Assembly (NCBI GenBank): GCA_964414015.1
Contig: CAYPUE010000022.1
Span: 1 to 13,225 of the forward strand
DNA length: 13,225 nucleotides
Direction of reading: 5' to 3'
Origin: JAUSEW01 sp964414015
GTDB taxonomy: Bacteria > Patescibacteriota > Microgenomatia > Levybacterales > UBA12049
The stretch's first letter is position 1; each line of letters starts with the position of its first letter. A program made the position numbers and the translations under genes. Below, one piece after another: positions 1 to 6,629 of this stretch. The notes under the pieces were generated by a model. The model searched no databases. It worked only from the letters and a program-made list of their open reading frames with translations, and was not told where the DNA came from.

Positions 1-1043
1 TTTCTATAGATGAAATAGATGCAATTGGAAGACAGCGCGGGGGAGGATTGATGGGGGGGCATGATGAAAGAGAACAGACTCTTAACCAAATTTTGGTGGA
101 GATGGATGGATTTGCTCCGACAGAACAACTAGTGGTGATTGCAGCTACCAATAGGCCTGATGTTTTGGATCCGGCACTCGTCAGGCCAGGCCGTTTTGAT
201 AGAAGGGTAATGCTGGATATGCCTGATGNNNNNNNNNNAAGAAAAGGCATTTTGGCAATTCACGCCAAAGGAAAACCATTTGTAAAAGAAGTTGATTGGG
301 AAAAAATTGCCAAAAGAACAGTTGGATTTTCCGGCGCGGATTTGGAAAATATGTTAAACGAAGCGGCAATTTTGGCAGCCCGTCTTTCCAAAAAAGCCAT
401 CGATATGAAGGATTTGGAAGAAGCTGCAACCAAGGTAAAACTTGGTCCTGAAAAAAAGCGTCTGCAGTCGGAAGAAGACAGAAAAATGACAGCGTATCAT
501 GAAGCAGGACATGCGATTGTCTCCTGGCAGATGCCGCATATGGATCCCGTACACAGAATTTCAATTGTTTCAAGAGGTCTTTCCTTGGGACACACGATGA
601 TGGAGCCAACAGAGCATATCCATGAGACCAAAACCAGACTTTTGGAGCAGGTTGCGGTGATGCTGGGAGGAAGAGCTGCGGAGAATTTGATATTTAAAGA
701 AATGACAACCGGCGCAGCGGATGATATTGCCAAAGCAACAGAAGTAGCAAGGGCATTGGTGGCTGAATACGGGATGAGCGATTTGGGTCCGATGAATTTA
801 GATGGGGAGCACCGTAATTTTTATGAGCAAAGCAATGTTTCTTCGGAAATGGCAGCCAAAATTGATCAGGAAATTAAAAAAATTACAGACGAAGCGTATA
901 AACAAGCAACGGAGATTCTAATCAAACAACGCAAGAGGCTGGATCTTTTAGCGGCAGAATTATTGAAAAAAGAAACAATTGAAGGAGAGGAATTTGCCAA
1001 ACTAACCGGCCCCAAAAAACTCCAAGCTTTAGCAAAAATTTAG
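1..1043 (+). CDS. ftsH: ATP-dependent zinc metalloprotease FtsH, 3' part
   Basis: This is the C-terminal part of FtsH, the membrane-anchored AAA+ protease that unfolds and degrades misfolded membrane proteins and short-lived regulators. The reading frame is open from the window edge. It begins in the Walker B motif (SIDEID, then GRQRG), so the transmembrane N-terminus and Walker A lie upstream. The second region of homology follows, with arginine fingers in RPGRFDR at about 180-205. The metalloprotease zinc site HEAGH is at 498-512, and the third zinc ligand is expected to be an Asp in TGAADDI near 720-725. The C-terminus is a charged helical tail ending at TAG. Ten Ns (229-238) interrupt the AAA domain directly after MPD. 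The frame is kept on both sides, but the family alignment suggests the gap should be about one codon shorter. Family assignment is very secure. The gene ends one base from the convergent HD-domain gene. Confidence 0.96.
   Translation, partial: SIDEIDAIGRQRGGGLMGGHDEREQTLNQILVEMDGFAPTEQLVVIAATNRPDVLDPALVRPGRFDRRVMLDMPDXXXXRKGILAIHAKGKPFVKEVDWEKIAKRTVGFSGADLENMLNEAAILAARLSKKAIDMKDLEEAATKVKLGPEKKRLQSEEDRKMTAYHEAGHAIVSWQMPHMDPVHRISIVSRGLSLGHTMMEPTEHIHETKTRLLEQVAVMLGGRAAENLIFKEMTTGAADDIAKATEVARALVAEYGMSDLGPMNLDGEHRNFYEQSNVSSEMAAKIDQEIKKITDEAYKQATEILIKQRKRLDLLAAELLKKETIEGEEFAKLTGPKKLQALAKI
229..238. other. 10-N assembly gap inside ftsH
   Basis: Ten ambiguous bases follow the MPD codons of the AAA domain. 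FtsH proteins usually have six residues between this PD and the next IL motif. Here the nominal gap would give seven. The length is therefore probably a placeholder, and the true gap may be about 7 bases. This is an inference from family spacing. Confidence 0.9.
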
Positions 1044-1044
1044 T

Positions 1045-2328
1045 TTATTCTTTTCCTGACACTCTTTTCAAAAGAGTATTGGTTGGAGAGTCTTCGGATA
1101 CATTAGCATAGAAAACGAAAAATCCTTGCGTAGATTCTCCTAGCGCTTGAAGGTTTTTTGCTCTGTTAGTGTCAAATTCTGAAAATGGCATTATCTTTCC
1201 ATTTTTACCTACGACATTGTAAGAAATTCCGGGGTCAAATCCTCTGCATTTCTTTATTCCTACAACTGCTAGATCCGCGTTTTGTTTTAATTGTTTTGCT
1301 CTGGCTATTGCTTCTTCTTCGGTATCCAATTTCTCGAAAATTGGAATCCAATTTGTCAAATTATGAAAATCAGGCTCTGCTGGTATGCCAGGAAAATATC
1401 TCCCCTTAAGCTTCTTAAGAAGATCGTAATCGGTCATTTGTCTTAAAAGAGAAGGGTTAAGCTCTGAAGCTCCATCTTTGAAATAAAGGGGTTGCAAGAG
1501 TTTTGCCACAAAAAGATCTCTTCCTTGATTTATGGGATGAAGATAAAATTCTCTATGGAGACCTGCTCGCAAAAGCAAGAACGCATAAAGCATATTTGGG
1601 TCATTGAAAAAAACCTTGCCCTTTCTTTGATCAACGCCAACCTCTTTATAGATATTCCCAATTTCAGGATAAAAGGAAAGAATATCTTTTATTGTTGCTA
1701 ACAATGGATTTGATTCCAGCTCCTCCGGTTTTATTGGACCTATTACGTTATAAAGGTCTTTCATAACATAGGTAATTCTATCTGCAATATCCAAAACTTC
1801 ACCCAAAACCCCCTGATTTTTTATAATTCTGTCTAAAGTCTCCTTATCCGTGAATCCTCTGACAAATTTTTTTGCTTTTGTGTCTAAGGTTTTCCACCAA
1901 GAACCTTCTTCGTTAAGACGCTCTGGGTCTAGTTGTTTTGCGGCATCTCCAAGTGCAGGAGTTGCGATGTCATGGAGAAGACCTGCGACAATACCGATAT
2001 TAATTTGATCCAAAGAAGCTCCATTCTGGCGGAGTATTTGCTCTGTCGTAAGAGCAACTACCAGGGAATGGTCAAATCTTGTGTGGTGGTGCTCAATATA
2101 AAAATTATCTCTTGGGGCTTGCGGACCTATAAAAGATAAAAAGCTTAAGGCTTTAATATTCCCAAGACGCCGTAAGGCTTTAATTTCTTGTCCTGCTTCA
2201 TCATAAATACTTCCTTCAGGTATCCATCTTGAAAGATCAGAATAGGGCAAGAATTCAAACAAGGAATCCTCAAATAGTCCTTTAAAATCCGGTAGCGATG
2301 GTTGGAGTAAAGATTTTCTTTCCAGCAT
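1045..2328 (-). CDS. HD-domain metal-dependent phosphohydrolase (dGTPase-like)
   Basis: This is a predicted soluble HD-superfamily phosphohydrolase of 427 residues from the chosen start. The signature is visible in order: His87 in TRFDH, His119-Asp120 in LLHD, and Asp183 in DIADR. These are the usual metal ligands of the fold. The spacing and the helix after HD (IATPALGDA) resemble the dGTPase/COG1078-like branch, which hydrolyses nucleotides or nucleotide-like substrates. The true substrate cannot be read from sequence. The C-terminal 200 residues carry no motif I recognise. I chose the ATG at 2328 because TTGCAT-17-TAAAAT lies 8 bases upstream of it. The in-frame ATG at 2361 and TTG at 2370 would lie within or upstream of this promoter. 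The gene is convergent with ftsH, with one base between stop codons, and divergent from polA. Confidence 0.75.
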   Translation of the reverse strand: MLERKSLLQPSLPDFKGLFEDSLFEFLPYSDLSRWIPEGSIYDEAGQEIKALRRLGNIKALSFLSFIGPQAPRDNFYIEHHHTRFDHSLVVALTTEQILRQNGASLDQINIGIVAGLLHDIATPALGDAAKQLDPERLNEEGSWWKTLDTKAKKFVRGFTDKETLDRIIKNQGVLGEVLDIADRITYVMKDLYNVIGPIKPEELESNPLLATIKDILSFYPEIGNIYKEVGVDQRKGKVFFNDPNMLYAFLLLRAGLHREFYLHPINQGRDLFVAKLLQPLYFKDGASELNPSLLRQMTDYDLLKKLKGRYFPGIPAEPDFHNLTNWIPIFEKLDTEEEAIARAKQLKQNADLAVVGIKKCRGFDPGISYNVVGKNGKIMPFSEFDTNRAKNLQALGESTQGFFVFYANVSEDSPTNTLLKRVSGKE

Positions 2329-2336
2329 GGCGAAAC

Positions 2337-2365
2337 ATTTTACAATATAAAGACCGATCATGCAA
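2337..2365 (-). promoter_or_regulatory. Predicted promoter of the HD-domain gene, leaderless
   Basis: On the minus strand, -35 TTGCAT (2360-2365), a 17-bp spacer and -10 TAAAAT (2337-2342) are followed by 8 bases (2329-2336) and then ATG at 2328. Transcription normally starts about 7 bases after the -10, which is at or next to the start codon. The mRNA would then have almost no leader. No Shine-Dalgarno-like sequence precedes the ATG. The elements are seen in the sequence; the start site is inferred. Confidence 0.6.
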
Positions 2366-2376
2366 CCCAAACTAAG

Positions 2377-2390
2377 TATTATGGTAGAAT
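2377..2390 (+). promoter_or_regulatory. Candidate -10 elements of polA
   Basis: Two -10-like hexamers, TATTAT (2377-2382) and TAGAAT (2385-2390), lie 15 and 7 bases before the polA ATG. No convincing -35 is found at the right distance for either. No Shine-Dalgarno sequence is visible, so a short or absent leader is likely here too. Support is weak. Confidence 0.35.
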
Positions 2391-2397
2391 AAAACTT

Positions 2398-3326
2398 ATG
2401 CAGAGACTTGTACTTATAGATGGGAATGCGATTTTACATCGGGGGTTTCACGCGCTGCCGCCGTTTACTTCTCCTGATGGAAGACTGGTAAATGCGGTTT
2501 ATGGGTTCTTCTCAATGTTTCTGAAAATTATTCAGGATTTCCAACCCCAATATATTGTGGTTTGTTTTGACCGGCCCAAACCGACTTTCCGAAAACTTCT
2601 CTACGTCGGATATCAGGCAAAGCGGCCGAAAATGTCTGAAGATTTAGTTCCGCAAATTGCGATAGTTCATCAAATTTTGGAAAAGGCAAAAATTGAAATT
2701 TTTGAAGTCGACGGTTACGAAGCAGATGATTTGATCGGAACTCTTGCGGCCAAAGCAGTTTCCGGCAAACTCGATGGGAAACTTGAGGTAGTGATTGTTT
2801 CAGGAGATAGGGATATGCTGCAGCTTGTCAATCCCCAAGTAACAGCAGCAATGCCGATTACCGGAATTACCAATATGACCGTTTTTGATGAGCGCAAAAC
2901 AGAAGAAAAATATCAAGTGAGCCCTGCGCAAATAGTTGATTATAAGTCTTTGGTAGGGGATCCGTCGGATAATTATAGCGGAGTTGCCGGAGTTGGCCCG
3001 AAAACTGCAGTAACTCTTCTGCGAGAATTCGGAAGTCTGGAAAAAATCTATCAGAACCTAGACAAAATTAAAAAGAAAAATCCAAATCTTGCCTTGAAAC
3101 TTGCGCAAGGGGGAGAATCAGCCGGCCTTGCCAAAAAACTCGCAACTATAGTTACTGATGCGCCGATAACTTTAGATATAGAAAAGTGCAGTATGTTACA
3201 TTTCGATATGGCAGGAATTAAGGAAGAATTTGAAAAATTGAGCTTTAAAAGTTTGTTAAAAAGACTTGAGGTCAAAAAGCCGGATTTACCAAAAGAAGAA
3301 GACAAAACCGAACAGCTAGGTCTTAT
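2398..3326 (+). CDS. polA: DNA polymerase I, 5'-3' exonuclease domain (cut by gap)
   Basis: This is the N-terminal 309 codons of a DNA polymerase I-type protein, covering the 5'-nuclease that removes RNA primers and flaps. Visible family motifs are LIDGN at residues 7-11, FDRPKPTFRK near 64, YEADD near 108, SGDRDMLQLV near 138, VGDPSDN near 187, and the helix-hairpin-helix GVAGVGPKTA just after it. The usual IPG after SDN is replaced by YSG. A charged linker (LPKEEDKTEQLGL) begins just before 100 Ns. In a full PolA the exonuclease/polymerase parts follow such a linker, but no polymerase motif is seen on the far side of the gap. The gene may therefore continue inside the gap, or this may be a stand-alone 5'-nuclease. 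The 5' exonuclease identity is secure. Calling it full-length polA is an inference. Confidence 0.88.
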
Positions 3327-3426
3327 NNNNNNNNNNNNNNNNNNNNNNNNNNNNNNNNNNNNNNNNNNNNNNNNNNNNNNNNNNNNNNNNNNNNNNNNNN
3401 NNNNNNNNNNNNNNNNNNNNNNNNNN
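3327..3426. other. 100-N scaffold gap
   Basis: One hundred Ns form a round-number gap that usually marks a scaffold join of unknown true length. It cuts the polA linker. After it, the first 40 bases show no polA C-terminus in any frame, so the missing sequence is probably much longer than 100 bases. Adjacency of the genes on either side is supported only by scaffolding. Confidence 0.95.
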
Positions 3427-3442
3427 TTTATACATCTAATAA

Positions 3443-3471
3443 TTACAAAAAGCAAGCAGTTGCAGTATAAT
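3443..3471 (+). promoter_or_regulatory. Candidate promoter ahead of four-helix-bundle gene
   Basis: A perfect TATAAT (3466-3471) is preceded at 17 bp by TTACAA (3443-3448), a half-matching -35. A transcript would start near 3478 and run through the left repeat array into the small gene and perhaps the glycosyltransferase. The stretch between the N gap and this point contains no recognisable gene. Confidence 0.35.
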
Positions 3472-3494
3472 TAACTTTATTAAAGGTAATTAGT

Positions 3495-3534
3495 CAATTA
3501 AACAATTAACGAGTTAACGAATTAACGGATTAGA
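3495..3534. repeat. Left 8-bp-period array of cassette 1
   Basis: There are five degenerate 8-mers in a row: CAATTAAA, CAATTAAC, GAGTTAAC, GAATTAAC and GGATTAGA. The 11-mer TTAACGAATTA (3514-3524) recurs twice in inverted form after the gene (3929-3939 and 3945-3955). The array ends 7 bases before the start codon. Confidence 0.8.
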
Positions 3535-3541
3535 AACAATT

Positions 3542-3931
3542 ATGAAGATAACACGATTTGAAGATTTACAGATATGGAAATTAAGTCTTAAGATTACGAA
3601 AGAAGTATATGATCTTACTTCAAAAAAAGAATTTTCGAAAGATTTTGGATTAAGAGACCAGATTAGAAGAGCAATTATATCCGTAAGTTCCAATATGGTT
3701 GAAGGTTTTGAGAAAAACAACAATAACGAATTTATTAGATTTCTGAAAATGTCCAAAGGATCAGTCGGAGAAGTTCGTAATCAATTGCATATTGCATTAG
3801 CAGTAAGTTATATTACATCAAGAGAGTTTGACCACATATACGAAGAAACGGAGCTGTTGAATAAGCAATTAGGCGGGTTTATAAGCTATCTCGAAACAAA
3901 AAGGAAAGACAAACAGTTTACAAAAAAGTAA
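3542..3931 (+). CDS. Four-helix-bundle protein (23S rRNA intervening-sequence protein family)
   Basis: This is a 129-residue protein of the S23/IVP family (TIGR02436/PF05635 type). It is recognised by its opening FEDLQIWKLSLKITKEVY, then LRDQIRRAIISVSSNMVEGF, then NEFIRFLKMSKGSVGEVRNQL and a final long helix. These form four amphipathic helices. Family members are known from intervening sequences inserted in 23S rRNA genes and from stand-alone copies. Avd proteins of diversity-generating retroelements share the fold, but no reverse transcriptase is present here. The molecular role is unknown. The stop codon TAA is the first three bases of the right repeat array (3929-3968), and the left array ends just before the start. 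The gene and its repeats therefore look like one unit placed between polA and the glycosyltransferase. The family call is strong; mobility is an inference. Confidence 0.88.
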   Translation: MKITRFEDLQIWKLSLKITKEVYDLTSKKEFSKDFGLRDQIRRAIISVSSNMVEGFEKNNNNEFIRFLKMSKGSVGEVRNQLHIALAVSYITSREFDHIYEETELLNKQLGGFISYLETKRKDKQFTKK

Positions 3932-3968
3932 TTCGTTAATTTTCTAATTCGTTAATTGGATAATTGAG
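3929..3968. repeat. Right 8-bp-period array of cassette 1 (inverted)
   Basis: There are five 8-mers in a row: TAATTCGT, TAATTTTC, TAATTCGT, TAATTGGA and TAATTGAG. They are largely the reverse complement of the left array (TAATTCGTTAA against TTAACGAATTA). The array supplies the stop codon of the enclosed gene and ends 13 bases before the glycosyltransferase ATG. Confidence 0.8.
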
Positions 3969-3981
3969 AAATAAGAAAGAT

Positions 3982-5139
3982 ATGAAGATTGCTTTGGTGC
4001 ACGATTATATTAAGGAATATGGGGGGGCGGAGAGGGTTTTGGAAGTATTAACTGAAATTTTTCCCGTTGCTCCTATTTTTACGGCTTTTTATGATAAAAA
4101 GGGAACAGCTTACGAACATTTTAAAAATAAGAAAATCATTCCTTCCTGGGCGCAAAATATTCCTTTTTTTAGCAAGCTAAGCAGCCCGCTAAGATTTTTA
4201 ACGCCTTTAATTTGGGGAAGTTTTGATTTGTCCGAATACGACATTGTCATTTCATCTGCCAGTTGGTATATAACGAAAGGGTTTGGTTCTGCAAAGCAGA
4301 ATCAAAAACATCCGATTGAAATTTGCTATTGTCATACGCCGCCAAGATGGCTGTACGGATACAATACCTCTTTGAATTTCCAAAAATACCCTATTGTAAA
4401 AGTTTATGCAGGAATTGTTGGGCATTTTATGAGACTTTATGATTTTAAACAAGCGCAAAAAGTAGATTATTTTATAGCAAATTCTCAAGAAGTCGCCGGA
4501 AGAATTAAAAAGTTTTATAAAAGAGACTCAACAGTAATTTATCCGCCGGTTTCACTCAGGACAAGTCCGCCGGTAGACTTACCGAAATCAAATCTCAAAT
4601 CTCAAATCTCAAAAAATGATTATTATTTAATAGTTTCAAGGATAGTTGGGGCTAAGGGATTGGATTTAGCTGTTGAGGCTGCACTTAAAGCTGGTTTTAA
4701 ACTAAAAATTGCCGGTTCTTCCGCCGGATATTCCTCCGAATATCAAAAATTAATTAAAAAATCAAAGGGTCAGGTTGAATTTTTGGGACAAGTAACAGAT
4801 GAAGAACTTGTCAAATTGTATAAAGGCGCAAAAGCATTTTTGGCGCTGTCCCAAGATGAGGATTTCGGCATAACTCCGGTTGAATCAATGCTTGCCGGCA
4901 CACCCGTAATTGCCTTTAACGGCGGAGGATATAAAGAAAGCGTTTTGGATAAAAAAACAGGGTTATTGTTTGATGATTTGTCCGCAGATGGATTGATTAA
5001 AGCGATAAAACAATTCAACAATCTTATAATTGATCCCAAAGATTGCATAAAACAGGCGGAAAAGTTTAGTAAAGAAAGATTCAAACATGCAATCACGGAA
5101 ACACTGAGACGTATACAGAAAACACTGAAAGGTGTGTAA
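3982..5139 (+). CDS. Glycosyltransferase, GT4 family (mannosyltransferase-like)
   Basis: This is a GT-B fold retaining glycosyltransferase of 385 residues that probably transfers a hexose from a nucleotide sugar during surface glycan assembly. The N-terminal acceptor domain starts KIALVHDYIKEYGGAERVLEVL, a hallmark of this branch. The C-terminal donor domain carries YYLIVSRIV and the EX7E motif with Glu293 and Glu301 (EDFGITPVE), followed by GTPVIAFNGGGYKESV. The nearest well-known relatives by pattern are WbaZ-like mannosyltransferases; the sugar is not certain. I chose the ATG at 3982. The in-frame TTG at 3964 lies inside the right array of cassette 1. Two oddities follow: a 24-bp in-frame duplication/insertion plus a heptamer array at 4543-4613 replace the usual loop after YPPV, and the last dozen codons (TETLRRIQKTLKG) are read from the repeat that precedes the GxxExxY gene. 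Confidence 0.88.
   Translation: MKIALVHDYIKEYGGAERVLEVLTEIFPVAPIFTAFYDKKGTAYEHFKNKKIIPSWAQNIPFFSKLSSPLRFLTPLIWGSFDLSEYDIVISSASWYITKGFGSAKQNQKHPIEICYCHTPPRWLYGYNTSLNFQKYPIVKVYAGIVGHFMRLYDFKQAQKVDYFIANSQEVAGRIKKFYKRDSTVIYPPVSLRTSPPVDLPKSNLKSQISKNDYYLIVSRIVGAKGLDLAVEAALKAGFKLKIAGSSAGYSSEYQKLIKKSKGQVEFLGQVTDEELVKLYKGAKAFLALSQDEDFGITPVESMLAGTPVIAFNGGGYKESVLDKKTGLLFDDLSADGLIKAIKQFNNLIIDPKDCIKQAEKFSKERFKHAITETLRRIQKTLKGV
4543..4574. repeat. Half mini-element with 8-bp flanking duplication
   Basis: CCGCCGGT occurs at 4543-4550 and again at 4567-4574. Between the copies lies a 16-bp segment beginning TTCACTCAGGACAAG, which matches 13 of 15 bases of the ligase mini-element half at 11751-11765. The unit adds exactly 24 bp (8 codons), doubling the PPV residues while keeping the frame. 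Confidence 0.65.
4585..4613. repeat. AAATCTC heptamer array in the glycosyltransferase
   Basis: Three perfect tandem AAATCTC copies (4590-4610) have partial copies on both sides. The array is read in frame as KSNLKSQISKN, in the loop between the two domains where family members vary in length. Confidence 0.8.
5096..5136. repeat. Left repeat of the GxxExxY cassette
   Basis: Degenerate CACTGA/CAGAAAA units are present. The 14-mer ACAGAAAACACTGA (5115-5128) recurs exactly after the gene at 5525-5538. The repeat forms the end of the glycosyltransferase reading frame and reaches within 3 bases of the GxxExxY start. Confidence 0.75.
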
Positions 5140-5508
5140 ATGAAATATCTTTATAGCGATTTAACAGAAAAAATAATTGGAGCCGCAATTAGAGTGCACA
5201 AAGAGCTTGGTCCCGGATATCCAGAGAAAATTTACCAGAGGGCGTTGGCCGAGGAGTTAAGAAAACAAGAAATTCCATTCAATAGGGAAGAAAAGTTTAG
5301 GGTGTTTTATGATGATAAAGACGTAGGCTACGAAATAATGGATTTTTGCGCTTACGATAAAATTGCAATAGAGCTTAAAGCTGTGCGCGAAATTATTGAT
5401 CTTCATTCGAAACAATTAGTTAGCTATCTTAAAGGAAGAAAATTGAGATTAGGGTTAATATTGAATTTTGGAAAAAGTAAGCTAGAAATAAAACGAGTAA
5501 TTTTATGA
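5140..5508 (+). CDS. GxxExxY protein (PD-(D/E)XK nuclease-like fold)
   Basis: This is a 122-residue protein of the GxxExxY family. The namesake motif is Gly26-Glu29-Tyr32 in LGPGYPEKIY. A PD-(D/E)XK-like core follows, with Asp68 in IMDF and Glu78-Leu-Lys80 in AIELKAV, then QLVSYL and GLILNFG. This pattern suggests a nuclease-related fold, but no activity is established from the sequence. The ATG follows the glycosyltransferase TAA directly (TAAATG), so translation may be coupled. Exact 14-bp direct repeats (ACAGAAAACACTGA) flank the gene, and a nested hairpin follows it, suggesting that it entered as a unit between the glycosyltransferase and mutM. An AAAGGAGG overlaps its stop codon but serves no recognisable downstream start. 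Family identity is strong; function is unknown. Confidence 0.88.
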   Translation: MKYLYSDLTEKIIGAAIRVHKELGPGYPEKIYQRALAEELRKQEIPFNREEKFRVFYDDKDVGYEIMDFCAYDKIAIELKAVREIIDLHSKQLVSYLKGRKLRLGLILNFGKSKLEIKRVIL

Positions 5509-5523
5509 AAGGAGGCTTGCAGA

Positions 5524-5607
5524 CACAGAAAACACTGAGAAGTACGCAGAGCACACAGAGAAAGCTCTGTGAATTCAGTGAATTGGGAATTTTTCTGTGC
5601 TTCAGTG
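5524..5607. repeat. Right repeat of the GxxExxY cassette: nested hairpin
   Basis: Three inverted pairs nest inside one another: CACAGAAAA (5524-5532) with TTTTCTGTG (5591-5599), CACTGA (5533-5538) with TCAGTG (5575-5580), and CACAGAG (5554-5560) with CTCTGTG (5565-5571) around an AAAG loop. A further TTCAGTG (5601-5607) is the inverse of CACTGAA (5123-5129) in the left repeat. The array stops 7 bases before the mutM start codon. Confidence 0.8.
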
Positions 5608-5614
5608 ATTACAA

Positions 5615-6523
5615 GTGCCAGAGCTACCCGAGGTTGAGACAATCAGGTTAGGATTGCAAAGATATCTTATTGGATGCAAGATTATAGATATTGAAATTAG
5701 AGTTGCTAAAATTTTTGTCGGCAAAAAAGAAGATGTAATCGGGGCTAAAATTGTTGGTTTGAAAAGGATAGGCAAAGGGTTAATTATAGAATTGGATAAT
5801 GGGTTTGCCTTGGCAGTACATTTGAAAATGACCGGTCAGCTTATTTATTCGGATAGCAAGACTAAAGGTTTAACTCTTTCTGCGAAAATCGGAGGACCAA
5901 CGCTTCCTTCCAAATATTCACATATCATATTTAAACTCAAAAATGATGAAGGAGACGCGTATTTGTACTATAACGATTTACGCAGATTTGGTTGGGTAAA
6001 GGTTGCGAAAAAAGATGAACTGATGGAAATGCCTTTTTTCAAAGAAATGGGTCCGGAGCCCTTCGTCGCCCCGCCTTGGCGGGGCTCCTCAGGACGTCGG
6101 CCTTCGGCCTCCGCCAGTAATTTTTTAACCCTTAATCTTTTTAAAAATATTGTTGAGGGAAGTAATGTATCAATAAAACCTCTCTTGATGGATCAGAAAA
6201 GAATCGGCGGAATCGGCAATATTTACGCCAATGATGCTTTATTCAAAGCCAAAATAGACCCAAGACGATCTGCAAAGCAGATTACATCAAAAGAAGCAAA
6301 AAGACTCTATGATGCGACTTTGGAAGTTTTGAGAAAAAGTCTTGAATACGGCGGATCTTCGGATGAAAATTTCGTCAATGCTTTAGGTCAGGAAGGAAGT
6401 TATCAGAACCACACTTTAGTGTACGGAAAAGAGGGGCAGCCTTGCAGAATTTGCCGAAACCCTATTGAGAAGATAAAACTTAACGGCCGCGGAACCTATT
6501 TCTGTCCCTCGTGCCAACGCTAG
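5615..6523 (+). CDS. mutM: Formamidopyrimidine-DNA glycosylase
   Basis: This bifunctional glycosylase/AP lyase removes oxidised purines such as 8-oxoguanine. The GTG start gives the invariant MPELPEVE, whose Pro2 is the nucleophile and Glu3 the catalytic acid. Lys54 (RIGKGLIIEL) matches the conserved damage-site lysine. HLKMTGQL, DLRRFGW and MGPEP follow, then KPLLMDQKRIGGIGNIYANDALF (helix-two-turn-helix) and a C-terminal zinc finger with CRIC and CPSC around residues 283-300. The protein is 302 residues against about 270 usually. The excess comes mainly from a GC-rich insertion (about residues 150-169) right after MGPEP. The start codon sits only 7 bases after the repeat hairpin, and no Shine-Dalgarno sequence is visible. 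Its original upstream signals may have been displaced by the cassette. Confidence 0.95.
   Translation: MPELPEVETIRLGLQRYLIGCKIIDIEIRVAKIFVGKKEDVIGAKIVGLKRIGKGLIIELDNGFALAVHLKMTGQLIYSDSKTKGLTLSAKIGGPTLPSKYSHIIFKLKNDEGDAYLYYNDLRRFGWVKVAKKDELMEMPFFKEMGPEPFVAPPWRGSSGRRPSASASNFLTLNLFKNIVEGSNVSIKPLLMDQKRIGGIGNIYANDALFKAKIDPRRSAKQITSKEAKRLYDATLEVLRKSLEYGGSSDENFVNALGQEGSYQNHTLVYGKEGQPCRICRNPIEKIKLNGRGTYFCPSCQR
6059..6115. repeat. GC-rich in-frame mini-element in mutM
   Basis: The segment starts CCCTTCG and contains CTCAGGACG (6088-6096), matching the ends of the ligase mini-elements. Between them is a perfect hairpin, GCCCCGCC (6068-6075) with GGCGGGGC (6078-6085), and after them GGCC-TTC-GGCC (6099-6109). 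It is far more GC-rich than the rest of the gene and is read in frame as a Pro/Arg/Ser-rich stretch after MGPEP. Confidence 0.75.
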
Positions 6524-6558
6524 AGGCTATTGATTTTATCACTTGTAGTGTGCTAATA

Positions 6559-6612
6559 TTTACAACTAGTGACCATAAATAAGTATTATACATTCGGCAA
6601 GTTCAGTATAAA
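6559..6612 (+). promoter_or_regulatory. Candidate promoter region of pyrH-recF-nnrD
   Basis: The 106-bp space between mutM and pyrH has TTTACA (6559-6564) with TATTAT (6584-6589) at a 19-bp spacing, and a second -10-like TATAAA (6607-6612). No Shine-Dalgarno sequence precedes the pyrH ATG. The spacing is suboptimal, so which element works is unclear. Confidence 0.35.
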
Positions 6613-6629
6613 TTTTAAGTTAAAAATTT

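Noticed and set aside
181..609. Long minus-strand open frame opposite ftsH
   Set aside because: It is a shadow of the strongly conserved ftsH frame, with no recognisable motif and crossing the N gap.
1061..1077. Perfect inverted repeat ACTCTTTT-C-AAAAGAGT near the ftsH/HD convergence, possible terminator
   Set aside because: The stem is AT-rich with no T run on either strand, and it lies within the HD coding end.
2329..2370. Upstream in-frame starts (ATG 2361, TTG 2370) for the HD-domain gene
   Set aside because: They lie within or upstream of the -35/-10 pair and would not be in the predicted transcript.
3427..3474. Open frame after the N gap ending at TAA, which joins the polA frame
   Set aside because: The residues do not resemble a polymerase I C-terminus, and the frame match across a nominal gap length is meaningless.
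3542..3931. Avd component of a diversity-generating retroelement
   Set aside because: There is no reverse transcriptase or template/variable repeat pair in the window, and the sequence fits the general IVP family.
5505..5651. Short ORF starting ATGA at the GxxExxY stop, with AAAGGAGG beside it
   Set aside because: It is made almost wholly of repeat sequence, overlaps mutM out of frame, and the AAAGGAGG lies after its ATG, so it gives no support to the start.
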